The notes: generated from the sequence alone by a model not told the origin. DNA of 64,000 nt from Isochrysis galbana (GCA_018136815.1 CM030933.1:2487344-2551343); one strand, 5' to 3'; counted from the stretch's first letter, positions 19,927-29,526 are shown. Numbers and translations: made by a program.

Positions 19927-22900
19927 TCAAGCGTCCTCATTTAACAGGTCACGGCGATGACGGAGGAACGATGTTTTGTCCAGACATTTAGTAAAGATAT
20001 CAGCTGTCATCTTTGAAGTGGAGATCCAATGAGGGACGGAGATGCGGTGAAGAAATTGTTCTCGAGCGTACAATAGCCAGCGAAGATAATGACGAGTGCG
20101 AGCCGTTACACCTGGGTTCTTAATGGAATCGCGGGTAGCCGAATTGTCAGTGAAGATGCGAATAGGCAGCTGTTGTGGATTGTCAAGAAATTCGAACAAA
20201 TGAAGAGTAAACTGCAGATTTCGAGCCGATAAAGCATAAATGGCGGTCTCAGCTTCAGCAGATGATTGTGCGACTAGTTTGAGCTTCTTGGATTGGTAGG
20301 AAATCGACGCTCCCCCATACTTGATCACATATCCAGCGAAAGGTTTGGCGAGGGAGCCCCAAGAAGAATCGGCATACACTTCAAGTGCTGTGTTAGTTCC
20401 ATCATAAGTTAGACCAAGCTGCTTAGTGTGGCGAAGATAGCTAACGACGCCGAGGGCGGCATCATAGTTCTCTGGTGACGGGTCCTGCATGAATTGGCAC
20501 AAGAACGAGACATAGAATGAGATGTCAGGTCGGGTGATAGTCACCCAAAGTAGAGATCCCATGAGTTGGAGGTAGGACTTTGATCGCATTCGAGACCTAT
20601 CAACATCTGTTGTGGCACCAGTTAATTTGTGAAATTCATCAATTTTGGAAGAGCAGATGGGAATGCTGAATGGTTTTGTCGTTCGCTCGCTCAGGAAGGT
20701 GGCAGCTATTTCATCAATGTACTTGGTCTGACGGAGGGTCATACGTCGGCTAGATCGATCACGAATAATTTCAAAACCGAGAAATCGAGATGGTTCACCA
20801 ACAATGCTGACATTGAATCTCTGTGAGTATTGGTCGATGAATGAGTCTACCAATTCTTTGCGCCCCTTTGGGAATCGTACCAACATATTGTCAACATACA
20901 GAGCTAGATAGATGGTGGATCCATCTCCGTGAGTCCTTTTGAAGAAATTAGGTTCAACCGTGGATTGCTCAAAACCAGCCTTTGTGAGCGTAGTTGTGTT
21001 CGTGATCATATATTGGTAGCCGGCTTGTTTGGTGCCCTCGAGTGGCGCGAGGAGTAGACACGCAGCGTAGTTGGGATCCTCAAAACCCGTAGGTTGGACT
21101 ATGTACAACGGATTCCCATCCATGTCGGCTGAGGAAAAAGCTTTGACTGTGTCAATTTCAAGAAGATCATCATCGGCTTCATTGGTCAGAGCAAGAAAGA
21201 TTCTAGAGCTCTCGTGCCGTAGCGTTCCACAGAAGGTTTCGGTGTAGTCAACTCCAGGGACCTGGCTATAGCCGCATGCTACCCATCTGGCCTTGAAGCG
21301 CTCAACGGAGCCATCATCATTGTACTTCACTTTGAATACCCATTTGCCTTTCATAGGTTTTCTGCCAGCTGGGATGTCACAGGCCTTGACTAGCTTCCAG
21401 GCCTTGTTGGTCTCGTACTTGCCTCTAACGTCGTCGAGCATCGCCTCCTTCCATTTGTCGCCGTACACCGGGTCACTGATGGCCTCCTTGTAGGATCGGG
21501 GCTCAGGGATGGGGCCATGGGGAGCTGCTGCCATGAGAGCCTCTGCAATCTGTGGAGCAACCTGTTGTGAGGACTCCCCCACGACCGGAGCGGTCGCAGC
21601 TGCGGAGAGGCTGGACTGGGTCGGGAGGACCGGGGCAGCAGGCATTGGGGGCGGCGGAGCGCGCTCGAGCAAGGAGAGACGACGCGACGGGGTGGGCACG
21701 TAAGAGGTGTCGGAGGCGCGACGGAGAAGGGGGGTGGTGGTGGAGGGCTCCGACTGGGACCGATGCGAGACTTTGGAAAAGGAGGTGAAGGAGGACTCCT
21801 CAAAACAAACGTCAACGGCCGTGGTTATACGCCGAAGAGAGGGTATGTACACGAAGTAACCGCGACGGCGAGAGTCCCACCCGAGGTGCACCGCTGCGGA
21901 CCGGCGAGGGGCGAGTTTGGGCGAGGGGTTGTCGATATTCACCCAACAGTCGCAAAGCATTACACGAAAACGAGAGAGAGGGTGGGGAGGGCGCTGCGGG
22001 TCGGCTTTCTGCCACGGAATTTCCGGAGGAGAGAAGGCAAAGGACGGAAGAGAGTTGGCGATGGCGGCGGCTTGCGACATCAGAAAGGGCCATAAAGTGG
22101 TGAAGAAAGTGTCGCTCCCCGCGTGAGCAAGCATAATCCTGGTGCTGTGGAGCAGTATTCCCCACGCTCTCTCAGCTACACCGTTGGTTTGAGGAACGTT
22201 GGCAATGGAGAAGGAGCGGCGTATTCCGAGTTCCGAGCAGAATGCATCAATCGCCGACCCAGTGAATTCGGTCCCGTTGTCCGTGTGCCACTGATCAACA
22301 ACACCCGGTATGTTGGTGTGTTTCAGCAAATAAGCGTGATCGCCAACGTATGTTTGAGCAGCGAGGAGAACATCGGCGGACGACTTGGATTTGAGAAAAT
22401 AGACAGATGTCAGGCGGGAGAACATATCGACGAAAACGACGGCAAAGCGGAAGCCGGAAGGAGAGGGGGGAAATGGACCACACGTATCGGACACGACCCG
22501 TTCTCCGAAGTGCGTGTATGCGTGGCGTTGCGGCGATTTTTTTCGATGCGGCGAGCGACGCTGATTGACAAAGCATGCCTTACAATGAAGCTGTTGAGAA
22601 GTGGCATGAGCATCGTGAACACCTCGAGAAACCATAGCTGCCCTGATTCTTTGGACATTGAAATGGCCGAGTCTGGCGTGCCAGAGGTTAGGTGTCTCTT
22701 CGGTTTCTTTATCCTCAGCAGTGAGTAAGGCAGTGTCAAAGTTGAGGACATAATGGTGACCTGAAGCAGCCATGGGGGCTGTTTCTCCGTCAGGGAGACG
22801 TAGGTAACAATCTTTATTGAGAAATGTGGAGATGTTGTCATTCTCATAGCCAGCTCGGCAGCTAAACAGTCTAGCTGTCAAATCAGGGACGACGCGAACT

Positions 22901-25398
22901 CCTGTGAGTCGGACAGGGACCTGCTTGGTCACAAAGTGAGAGGTGTTGCCGGATGCGTGGCACCTAGCCTCAACAACAATGGTCATATCACCAATTTTCG
23001 TTATTGGTACGCGACGACCGTCGCCTATGACGATGAAGGTGTTTGGGTTGTCATCTGTGACGCGATCTAGCTCCAACTCGTTGGCTATACAGTGCTTGGT
23101 GGCGCCACAATCAATAATGAACTCTAGCCGCTTGGTTGAGTCAGCAAGCATGGCAGTGTCACAATGATGTGGTATGGCGGTTGACGTCGCCGCGGTCTTA
23201 CAAACGAAGCTTATCACGGTGGTCCAGATGCAGTGCAACTTACTCCATATCCATAAGCTAAGAAACATAGATGCAGATGCAAGTTCAGGAGGGGGGGCAA
23301 CAGCAACAGACGAAAAGCTTGTAGAAATGGAGAAAGCGGTGTCATCAAGGATGTCACTCCAGTCGTCAGTGGCGGTGAAGTTAACGGTGTCCGCGGGGGC
23401 ATCTGGAATAGGAGGATTGTCGGTCTTGTTTACGTCGGATAACATGTACGCTGATCCTCCTTTTCCTCGGCCGCCTTTATTGTTGTGAGAATGGTTGCTT
23501 CTGCCTTTTCCCCGACCGGTTTTCGCGCGCGAACCGGCGTGGGATTGGAGGGCGGATATCCAATCACTAATTGTGACAGATTGATCAGGTGGGGTGGGGC
23601 AAGTGTTAGCTTGGTGTCCCGACCCTTGGCAACGGTAGCATCTAGCCGCTTTTAAGGCTTGGTTAGCCGTTAAGACAGCTCTTTGAGGTTGATTCGAGGC
23701 GGTATTAGACGATTTGACGAGCAAAGCAGAATCATTGGCGTATGATGCATCAGGACGTGGCCCTCCACCGGTTGCACGTCTCCCACCCTCTTTGGGAGTA
23801 GATATGGCTCCTTGGTCGAATTTGATTTTCCACAACGGTTGGAGATCAGCCTTGAGTTTGAGGATATCTCGCTTGTTATTTGTCCAATAACGCCGTTGGG
23901 AGGGCGGAGCGGCGATTTCTTCTTGGCATTTGTGGGCTAGCGATTCTGAGATGTCCGAAGTGATGCAGGAGAGGAGCTTGATAACGAGCTGATCATCCGT
24001 TTTTTGTTTGTCTGATGGTCGTTTGGCATTGAGACTGTGCAAGTGAGTAATAAGATTGGTGATGGAGTGTTCATTAATGCCGACTGTGAGTATGGAGACA
24101 GCATCCCACTCGGTGTCGTGAGCCATAAGAGTCAGGTCGTCAACTTGTTGATGGCATTGTTCGTGGAGGATTCTATACGCCTTAGCTCCGTCGTGGGGTG
24201 CTTGAGAAGTGAGCATCTCTCGCAGATTGGAGTTGGATATATGTTCCATTAGGTATGAGAATAGGATCCTCTTCCTCTTGATGTGGTCATTTAGTTGTTG
24301 CCTTGCTGTCGCCCTCATTGAGCCATCGGCATTGTGAAATTGGTAGATGGGTACGCCTCCAAATATTGAGCGGTCCGTATTTGGATCTTGTTCAATATAT
24401 CCTCCCACATCTAGGCCCAACATACATGTGGTGAGATCAGCATCACCGATGTAGTCGCGAGAGAAGGCATTGCCGAAATCTCGGCAGAAGAGTTCGAATG
24501 GACGCCCGGGCGTCCCGTCAAACGGACGGCAACGGTACTTCCGGGAGTCGTAGTCATCTAAGGTCGAGGTTGAGGATGATTCTCCTACCATCAAGGCCAT
24601 GTCTTCCTTTCCTTGATGTTCGACACTCGATGCGGTCGGCTTCGCCGGCGGTGCGGGCGGTGCGGCTGGGACAATGGCGTGATGAGCAACGTACGCGCAC
24701 GAGGATGGAGCCTTGCGTGGTACTGAGATGTTGAGAATGTTGTGGCAGCTCACAAAAATTGTGCAGACTCCAAAAGGATTTGAAAGTTGGAACAAAAGAT
24801 GAGTATGTAGCCAGCGCTTGCGCCGACGAGATTCGACCCACACACCTTCAGCCGTGGGCGACGAACGCTGACAGGTGTACCAGTGTGCCGTGGGGTCTGA
24901 TTCACAGTAATTAGACGTAAAGTCATATTGATACTTCTGGGAAAGCTGGAGTTTCTCCCCGTCAATCAGAGGTTGTTTTTGGGAGGTCTTGAGATCCAGT
25001 GCTGCCGGGAATCCGGCTTGCGAGTCGCGCGATGGTGGTGACAGAGTCTGTTGGGTCCATTGGCAGGTTGGGAGCCCAACGCCCGCTCCCTTGAGCGGGG
25101 TCCGAGGGTCGTAAAAACCTTTTGAAGGGAAAAGGTGTTCGGTCTCTGGGATTGGTCCAAGCTTGTTGTATTGGATGAAGAGGTCCGGGGCACGCGCGCT
25201 CAGTTGCGCGCGCGAGGCAAGCAGATGCCTCTCGGCGGGGGTACCATGTTTGAACCATCCAAAGGGTGGTCCATGAATAGACAGCATCGTGATGTAGAAC
25301 AGAGGTAACATCGCTAGCGTTCGTGACGGCGATACGGTGACACCCCAGGACGACGTCACCACACTGAGAGTAGAACTGAGGTATCTACAACAAAACAC
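19927..25398 (-). CDS. Ty1/copia Gag-Pol polyprotein
   Basis: 1823 codons open from an ATG in the 5' LTR; a more conventional Gag start is the ATG at 24600 (MALMVGESS). Landmarks with residue numbers from 25398: Gag zinc knuckle CYRCQGSGHQANTC (CCHC, about 587-600); protease with DCGATKH (about 763), where copia proteases usually read D-S/T-G-A; integrase HHCC finger (WHARLGH ... CKAC, about 904-945); integrase core with SDTCGPFP, TDNGTEF and NGVAERAWG; reverse transcriptase (about 1320-1565) with KARWVACGYSQ; RNase H with EVYADSSWG and HYLRWLL. The RT catalytic box reads YVDN (1501-1504) instead of YVDD, a change at a metal-binding aspartate. There is no frameshift or stop. The first 266 codons before MALMV have no recognised domain. 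Confidence 0.93.
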   Translation of the reverse strand: MFCCRYLSSTLSVVTSSWGVTVSPSRTLAMLPLFYITMLSIHGPPFGWFKHGTPAERHLLASRAQLSARAPDLFIQYNKLGPIPETEHLFPSKGFYDPRTPLKGAGVGLPTCQWTQQTLSPPSRDSQAGFPAALDLKTSQKQPLIDGEKLQLSQKYQYDFTSNYCESDPTAHWYTCQRSSPTAEGVWVESRRRKRWLHTHLLFQLSNPFGVCTIFVSCHNILNISVPRKAPSSCAYVAHHAIVPAAPPAPPAKPTASSVEHQGKEDMALMVGESSSTSTLDDYDSRKYRCRPFDGTPGRPFELFCRDFGNAFSRDYIGDADLTTCMLGLDVGGYIEQDPNTDRSIFGGVPIYQFHNADGSMRATARQQLNDHIKRKRILFSYLMEHISNSNLREMLTSQAPHDGAKAYRILHEQCHQQVDDLTLMAHDTEWDAVSILTVGINEHSITNLITHLHSLNAKRPSDKQKTDDQLVIKLLSCITSDISESLAHKCQEEIAAPPSQRRYWTNNKRDILKLKADLQPLWKIKFDQGAISTPKEGGRRATGGGPRPDASYANDSALLVKSSNTASNQPQRAVLTANQALKAARCYRCQGSGHQANTCPTPPDQSVTISDWISALQSHAGSRAKTGRGKGRSNHSHNNKGGRGKGGSAYMLSDVNKTDNPPIPDAPADTVNFTATDDWSDILDDTAFSISTSFSSVAVAPPPELASASMFLSLWIWSKLHCIWTTVISFVCKTAATSTAIPHHCDTAMLADSTKRLEFIIDCGATKHCIANELELDRVTDDNPNTFIVIGDGRRVPITKIGDMTIVVEARCHASGNTSHFVTKQVPVRLTGVRVVPDLTARLFSCRAGYENDNISTFLNKDCYLRLPDGETAPMAASGHHYVLNFDTALLTAEDKETEETPNLWHARLGHFNVQRIRAAMVSRGVHDAHATSQQLHCKACFVNQRRSPHRKKSPQRHAYTHFGERVVSDTCGPFPPSPSGFRFAVVFVDMFSRLTSVYFLKSKSSADVLLAAQTYVGDHAYLLKHTNIPGVVDQWHTDNGTEFTGSAIDAFCSELGIRRSFSIANVPQTNGVAERAWGILLHSTRIMLAHAGSDTFFTTLWPFLMSQAAAIANSLPSFAFSPPEIPWQKADPQRPPHPLSRFRVMLCDCWVNIDNPSPKLAPRRSAAVHLGWDSRRRGYFVYIPSLRRITTAVDVCFEESSFTSFSKVSHRSQSEPSTTTPLLRRASDTSYVPTPSRRLSLLERAPPPPMPAAPVLPTQSSLSAAATAPVVGESSQQVAPQIAEALMAAAPHGPIPEPRSYKEAISDPVYGDKWKEAMLDDVRGKYETNKAWKLVKACDIPAGRKPMKGKWVFKVKYNDDGSVERFKARWVACGYSQVPGVDYTETFCGTLRHESSRIFLALTNEADDDLLEIDTVKAFSSADMDGNPLYIVQPTGFEDPNYAACLLLAPLEGTKQAGYQYMITNTTTLTKAGFEQSTVEPNFFKRTHGDGSTIYLALYVDNMLVRFPKGRKELVDSFIDQYSQRFNVSIVGEPSRFLGFEIIRDRSSRRMTLRQTKYIDEIAATFLSERTTKPFSIPICSSKIDEFHKLTGATTDVDRSRMRSKSYLQLMGSLLWVTITRPDISFYVSFLCQFMQDPSPENYDAALGVVSYLRHTKQLGLTYDGTNTALEVYADSSWGSLAKPFAGYVIKYGGASISYQSKKLKLVAQSSAEAETAIYALSARNLQFTLHLFEFLDNPQQLPIRIFTDNSATRDSIKNPGVTARTRHYLRWLLYAREQFLHRISVPHWISTSKMTADIFTKCLDKTSFLRHRRDLLNEDA

Positions 25399-25414
25399 GA
25401 CTTATGTTTAAACA
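25247..25414 (-). repeat. 5' LTR of the copia element (168 bp)
   Basis: Identical to the LTR at 19730-19897. An ATG inside it (25398) is in frame with gag-pol, so the open frame crosses the LTR boundary. Transcription should start in this LTR and run toward lower coordinates. Confidence 0.95.
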
Positions 25415-26247
25415 GGTCCTCTCTCGCCTGGAAGCGCTGGGCTTCCAGCCACACTCCCAAAAATAGCTCTCGATCGGGCTGTGGCTCGATGGCGTCTCAG
25501 TGGGAGAGCTCCCCCGCGCGCGCCCCGCCCATGTTCAAAACTATTGTAGAAGGAGGCAGGCGAGAGAGAGAGAGAGAGAGCTAGCGAGCTAGGCTCGGGA
25601 GGGAGGAGCGAGGGGCGCCCTGCCCGCCGACCGACCGCCGCCGCCGCCGCCCGCCCTTCCCGCCTCGCGCCGCGCGCGAGCAAACGCCGAGATGCTCGTT
25701 GTCTCTATGTCACGTTGATGATGATATCTAGCATCATTATCATTATCTCACAAACCGCTGCGGTAGCGGGTAGCGGTAGTGGTAGTGGTGCCCAAGGTGG
25801 GAAACCCGTGTTTACCGTGTTTCTACGAAGGCCAAAAACAGCCCGTTTTTACCGTGTTTCAAAACCCCTCCGTTTTAGTTACCGTGTTTGTACGGGTACG
25901 GGGGGGGTGCGCCCACTCGTGACAGCGCCATGCAGTGGCGCAGCGGCTCTGTGAGCTGCGGCGCTGCGGCGCGTAGGGCGTACGTAGGCGGACGCGCACG
26001 CGCGTGCGCGCCATTGCGTGTGCAAGTGTGCGCGTGTGTGCGCGCGTATCAATTAAAATAAAAAATAATTACGACTGGGAATATCGGCGGCTGCACTGAG
26101 CCGCTGGCCGATGCCGCACGCCGACGCAGGTGAAGACGCAGGTGAAGATGTCCCAGCAGGCCCTGCAGAGACCCCGGCAGAGCCCGGGGGCGGGCGGGCG
26201 GGTCATCTGAGCGCCCCGGCTTGCATTAATGGTCATGTCTCGGGCCT

Positions 26248-26590
26248 AGGCTCCTTCAGACGGCGAAGGGGTAGCGTTGCGCACTCCCGGGGTTGCTAGA
26301 GTGCTGCAGCGACAAACTGCGAGGATGCTGCTGAGGCCGTAGAGGTCGCCAGTCGAGCGCCCGAAGTCAGTGGTGTCGCAGATTTGGCAACCAGTGGTGA
26401 GTCAGGCGCTCTCCGGCTGGGCTCCTTCAGAAGGCGAAGGCTTAGCGTCCCGCATTCCCAGTGTTGCGGGAGTAGTGAGTGGTGCAGCTTGCGAGAGTGC
26501 TGCAGCGACGAACGGCCCGGATGCTGCCGGGGCAGCAGAGGTGGCCCTTTGCACGCCCGACTTCAGCAGTGGCGCAGAAACGCCGTCGAT
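26248..26590. repeat. Degenerate tandem duplication, about 170 bp per copy
   Basis: The block GGCTCCTTCAGA-GGCGAAGG at 26248 recurs at 26420. In both copies it is followed at similar distances by a GTTGC block, GAGTGCTGCAGCGAC-AAC and GAGCGCCCGA/CACGCCCGA-TTCAG blocks. The copies have diverged by small indels. Confidence 0.65.
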
Positions 26591-27331
26591 GAACGGGGAG
26601 GGCGGAATGCGCATAGCGGACGCCGATCGAGACGCCTGCACGAGCGGTGGCATGGATGCATGTGCTGCTGCAGGTGTGCCAACGCCTGCGTCGAGCTGCA
26701 GTGGCAGCGGGACGAGTGCACGTGCTCCGATAATCTCAAACCTTATGAGCAGCGAGCGTCGGCGCAAAAGGAAGGCCATAGATGCTTCGGTAACTTGGCT
26801 TGCAGCCCGGTCTGCTCTTGTCTCGTGCCAGCTTGTTGCTGCGTGGACTTGTGGAAGGTGGAGAATTTGGCGGCCAATGCATGCCCCACAACGACGGACC
26901 TCACCGCATACTGCACTCACTACTCGCAGACGTCCTTCTCGCCTGCTGGGGGCCTCTGGGGCTCATTCGCCCTCACGAAGGAGCAGGAAGGTGGCAGAAC
27001 CAAGCTGAAGAAGGCCTGCATTTCTCGCGCTTCCATGATCGTTTTCAACGTGAAATTCGACGCCACGTCCTCTATTCTCACAGTCGACACACTCCGCGCC
27101 CTCAGCGAAGTTAACAGCAACTATCCCATGCCTGACGAGATCCCCGACACGCACCTTCCTGCAGCAGAGCGTCGTGGGCGGCCTGCCAGGAGCATGTTCG
27201 AGCGACAGCGACAACAACGCGCCCAGCCTCTGAAAAGGGGCCCCCCGCTGGAGAGCACTTCATGTGTTCAGCGCGGGGCTGTTGTGTTGCTGCTGCACTT
27301 CCGCTGCTGCGCTTCCCATGTGTCCGCATGA
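26384..27331 (+). CDS. Uncertain coding stretch, possible relic of a mobile element
   Basis: A 315-codon open frame. The first half is Arg/Ser/Cys-rich and overlaps the degenerate duplication, so it may be fortuitous; another plus frame there (26370-27008) looks equally plausible. The C-terminal third is more protein-like (MIVFNVKFDATSS, ALSEVNSNYPMPDEIP) and ends with a basic RRGRPARSMFERQRQQR segment. That resembles the GRP-type tails of some DNA transposases. No catalytic motif is visible. I would not assign a function. Confidence 0.2.
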   Translation: MATSGESGALRLGSFRRRRLSVPHSQCCGSSEWCSLRECCSDERPGCCRGSRGGPLHARLQQWRRNAVDERGGRNAHSGRRSRRLHERWHGCMCCCRCANACVELQWQRDECTCSDNLKPYEQRASAQKEGHRCFGNLACSPVCSCLVPACCCVDLWKVENLAANACPTTTDLTAYCTHYSQTSFSPAGGLWGSFALTKEQEGGRTKLKKACISRASMIVFNVKFDATSSILTVDTLRALSEVNSNYPMPDEIPDTHLPAAERRGRPARSMFERQRQQRAQPLKRGPPLESTSCVQRGAVVLLLHFRCCASHVSA

Positions 27332-27511
27332 GTGAATGAATCAGCTTGAGGATCTTGTTTTGAATAGAACGGGTGTGTGCGCGCGGGCTTCGATGTGCGC
27401 GCGCGGGCTCCGCAGCTGTATGTAGGTCGTTTGCCTTCATTTGGTACCCCTCGTTTCCAAATACGCGATGCGTCGGTATAAAAGAAATCCCCTCCTGTGG
27501 GGACTCTCACC

Positions 27512-28080
27512 CTACCATGAGCCCCCCTCCTCCCCCCCCCCCGCGAGCACCCCCAAGAAGAGGCCCAGGAGCACCCCGTACGCGACGATAACGGCGTCGC
27601 CTTGGCTCGGCATGAGGGCGCGCCCCGAGAGGGCCTGGTAGACGCCCACGGCGAGCACGGCGTAGCCCGTCCCCTTGTGCGCGACCCGCCACACGGCGCG
27701 GCGTGTGGTGCGGGCGGCGGGCGGGCCGCGCACGAGCGCGTTGAGCGGCTGCAGCAGGGCGAGGGCGAGGGCGAAGGCGACGGCCCCGAGCGTATGATGG
27801 GGGTGCGAGAAGTGGCGCCCTCGGGGCACCCACGCGACGGCGAGCGCGACGCCGGCGGCGGCCACCGCAAAGCCCGCTTACCTGCGAGAGCGGGGGGGGG
27901 TGCCTTGTTTCGTGGGAGGGAGGGCCGATGGGGGGGGGGAGGAGGGAGGGCCGATGGGGGGGGGGGAGGAGGGAGAAACACACCTGCACCACGCGATGCA
28001 CACGGAGCCAGAGGCCGCCGGTGAGCCGGGAGCCCACATGGCCGTGCGGCACCGCCGGGTGGAGGCGGCGGCGCTCCTCT
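27512..28080 (-). pseudogene. Cytochrome b561-like fragment, two exons
   Basis: Two blocks match the cytochrome b561 four-helix core. Exon a (to 27980) ends GGLWLRVHRVVQV. Exon b (27876-27512) reads SGFAVAAAGVALAVAW, then RGRHFSHPHHTLGA, LLQPLNALVRGPP, RVAHKGTGYAVLAVGVYQALSG and a last hydrophobic helix. The His residues of HR, SHPHH and AHKG are those expected to hold haem. A GT-AG intron at 27979-27877 (poly-C rich) joins them in frame. Upstream I cannot find the first helix or any DOMON domain, and the preceding sequence looks unrelated, so this is probably a truncated gene. If active, it would be a transmembrane electron-transfer protein. Confidence 0.5.
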
Positions 28081-28167
28081 TCCGCGCGGAGTCGATCGTC
28101 GACAAAGAGCTCCTCGACGGCACGGGTCGGCGAGCCGTCGACTCTACGCCCCTCACGCGGCAAGGGG

Positions 28168-28665
28168 TCACAGAGTGGGGGAAGGGCGAGACCCCCGTAT
28201 TCGGAATCTGACAACTTTCCGCGTGAGGGGGTAGGGGGGGGAAACCAATAAGTGGAGAGGAGAGGGCGCGTCGTTGCTGGACTGGTCGATCCGTAACGGC
28301 CCGAAGACCGCCGCGTCGAAGCTGTACTGCTTCTCGAGAAGTCTCTTGACGACCGACGGAAGCCTCGCGGACGGCTTGCAGTCGTCCTCGAGGAGGAGGA
28401 GTGGCCCATCGCCTTGGTTGAGCACATCCCGTGCGCTAATGTAGAGCCCCACCCCCCCTCGCCCCGAAAACTCATGGTGGTACTTGCGCCCATTGACCAG
28501 ATTCTCGAGGGCACTGTCCGTGATGAGTCCGTTCAGGTGGAGCTCACGGGGGTCCGCGTTCCGCATGTCGGTGGCCGCGTGAACCCGGGCTTCAGGGAAT
28601 ACTCTTAATATATCATTCGATGCATGCGGACGCAGGGAAATGACAACTACGTCCAAGTCGAGCAT
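28168..28665 (-). pseudogene. Glycosyltransferase family 25-like fragment, giant-virus type
   Basis: Starts at ATG 28665 with VVVISLRPHAS, continues with ATDMRNADP, GRKYHHEFSGRGGVGLY and a LLLLEDDCKPSARLP stretch. The order VISL - early Asp/Arg - GxxGxxxS - LEDD is that of GT25 (LPS-type) glycosyltransferases, which are common in algal giant viruses. The LEDD acidic pair would bind the nucleotide-sugar metal. After FGPLRID the frame loses similarity to the family and ends in Pro/Arg-rich sequence at a G-rich junction, so about the last third of a normal domain is missing. It lies on the opposite strand to the two virus-like genes at 29.1-30.2 kb. Confidence 0.5.
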
Positions 28666-28789
28666 TCCGCTGATCCTTATTCAACCATATTTTTTTTTCC
28701 CTCTAGCCTCAAGGGGCACTCACACAGCGTCCGTCGGCTTGACTATTCACACCCTTTGGACGGACACTGTTGGAATATCCCGCGGCGGC

Positions 28790-29070
28790 TCACTCAGCCC
28801 ACTTCAGTGACTTGAAGGTCCAGTGGCGTGCGATTTTCTGGTCCTCGTTCCGCATCCTCTCCACGAAGTTATTCGGGGTCTCACTCTCGTTGTGGCAAAA
28901 GCCGAGGGTGCCGTTCTTGCCGCGGAAGTCGGCGTGACCGCCGTGCGCAAAGACGAGGTGCGGGTCGCCTGTGGTGGTGCCGCTGGACGTCGACGGCGAG
29001 AAGTAGCGCAGGCGTGTAATCTGAGGAAGAGCGCCACCGACGGCGAGCGCGACGCCGGAAACGTTGAAAA
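28790..29070 (-). pseudogene. Fragment of a secreted GDPH (vWD/root-cap-like) domain protein
   Basis: This frame has a hydrophobic stretch (VSGVALAVGGAL) followed by STSSGTTTGDPHLVFAHGGHADFRGKNGT. The GDPH-x6-G-x-DF-G signature is shared by von Willebrand D-like and root-cap-like secreted proteins. After KNGT the sequence runs into an unrelated but protein-like tail ending HWTFKSLKWAE. There is no ATG before the hydrophobic stretch, and the 5' side abuts the divergent small membrane protein gene at 29075. It is therefore a fragment or a chimera of two broken genes. Confidence 0.4.
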
Positions 29071-29074
29071 AAAA

Positions 29075-29464
29075 ATGGACATACGAGTAGATATGCCCTC
29101 GAAACGACTTTTGATTGCCCTCGCGGTGGTCGTCGCCACCGTGGTCGCCGCCATCGTCGTGGCGTTGGTACTCACGAATAAGAAGCAGCCAGACAGATGT
29201 AAGGATGTGGATGGAGAGTGTGCAAACGATGGAGACTGTTGTCACGATCTCGTGTGTTCCGACCAAAAGTGCCGTACCGTCACACCGTGTATCGAGAAAC
29301 GGGGGGCGTGCAGTTATGGCGACGAGTGCTGTGAAGGACTTGAGTGCAATGACGAGGGAGTGTGTGAGACGCCATGCCGCGAGCCAGGGTCGGTGTGCCA
29401 AAGTAACTCGGAGTGCTGTGGTGAATACACGTGTCGTAGTGGTACCTGCAGATCTGATGACTGA
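29075..29464 (+). CDS. Small type II membrane protein with three Cys-knot-like repeats, virus-like
   Basis: 129 residues. A short basic N-terminus (MDIRVDMPSKR) is followed by a long hydrophobic anchor (LLIALAVVVATVVAAIVVALVL) and an ectodomain with three repeats. Each follows C-x6-C-x5-CC-x4-C-x4/5-C, for example CANDGDCCHDLVC, CSYGDECCEGLEC and CQSNSECCGEYTC. This spacing is typical of knottin-like or dickkopf-type disulfide knots. Intronless, with a start directly after a poly-A run, and only 62 bases before the next gene on the same strand. Compact spacing and small Cys-knot membrane proteins are common in giant algal viruses; the origin is inferred from that context. Start ATG 29075 is chosen because the anchor follows immediately. 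Confidence 0.6.
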   Translation: MDIRVDMPSKRLLIALAVVVATVVAAIVVALVLTNKKQPDRCKDVDGECANDGDCCHDLVCSDQKCRTVTPCIEKRGACSYGDECCEGLECNDEGVCETPCREPGSVCQSNSECCGEYTCRSGTCRSDD

Positions 29465-29469
29465 TTGGC

Positions 29470-29522
29470 GAGCACGGAACAAAGTGAAAAGCGCTCACGG
29501 AAACTTTTTTCGTTCCGTGCTC
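29470..29522. terminator. Hairpin between the two virus-like genes
   Basis: GAGCACGGAAC (29470-29480) pairs perfectly with GTTCCGTGCTC (29512-29522); an inner GTGA/TCAC pair could extend it. It lies just after the stop of the Cys-knot gene and before the start of the next gene. Mimivirus-type viruses end and polyadenylate transcripts at such palindromes; that role here is inferred. Confidence 0.5.
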
Positions 29523-29526
29523 ATAA

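Larger units (their letters stand above)
19725..25419 (-). mobile_element. Complete Ty1/copia LTR retrotransposon
   Basis: The element spans 19730-25414 on the minus strand and is flanked by the 5-bp target duplication GGTCC at 19725-19729 and 25415-25419. It has two identical 168-bp LTRs beginning TGTTT and ending AAACA, a single gag-pol frame, a purine-rich GTGGGGGAG tract (19898-19906) abutting the 3' LTR, and a candidate primer-binding site starting TGGTACCCCC directly inside the 5' LTR (25246 downward). The domain order protease-integrase-RT-RNase H places it in Ty1/copia (Pseudoviridae). Identical LTRs indicate very recent insertion. The target is the end of a (GA)n-rich tract about 1.1 kb 5' of the giant receptor gene. 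Confidence 0.95.
25420..27511. other. Intergenic region with mobile fragments and duplications
   Basis: From left to right: a GA/CG-rich flank; a fragment of the MITE family (25791-25905, AGGTGGGAAACCCGTG ... GGCCAAAAACAGCC); a GT/GC alternating, Z-DNA-prone stretch (25980-26048); an AT-rich patch (26049-26075); a degenerate duplication; and a C-rich run at 27523-27541. The TGTGCGCGCGGGCT unit repeats at 27374-27412. The possible coding stretch at 26384-27331 is listed separately. Confidence 0.5.

Noticed and set aside
28823-29464. Extended 213-residue start for the Cys-knot protein
   Set aside because: The upstream 84 codons are antisense to the GDPH fragment and lack protein-like features; the ATG at 29075 directly precedes the membrane anchor.
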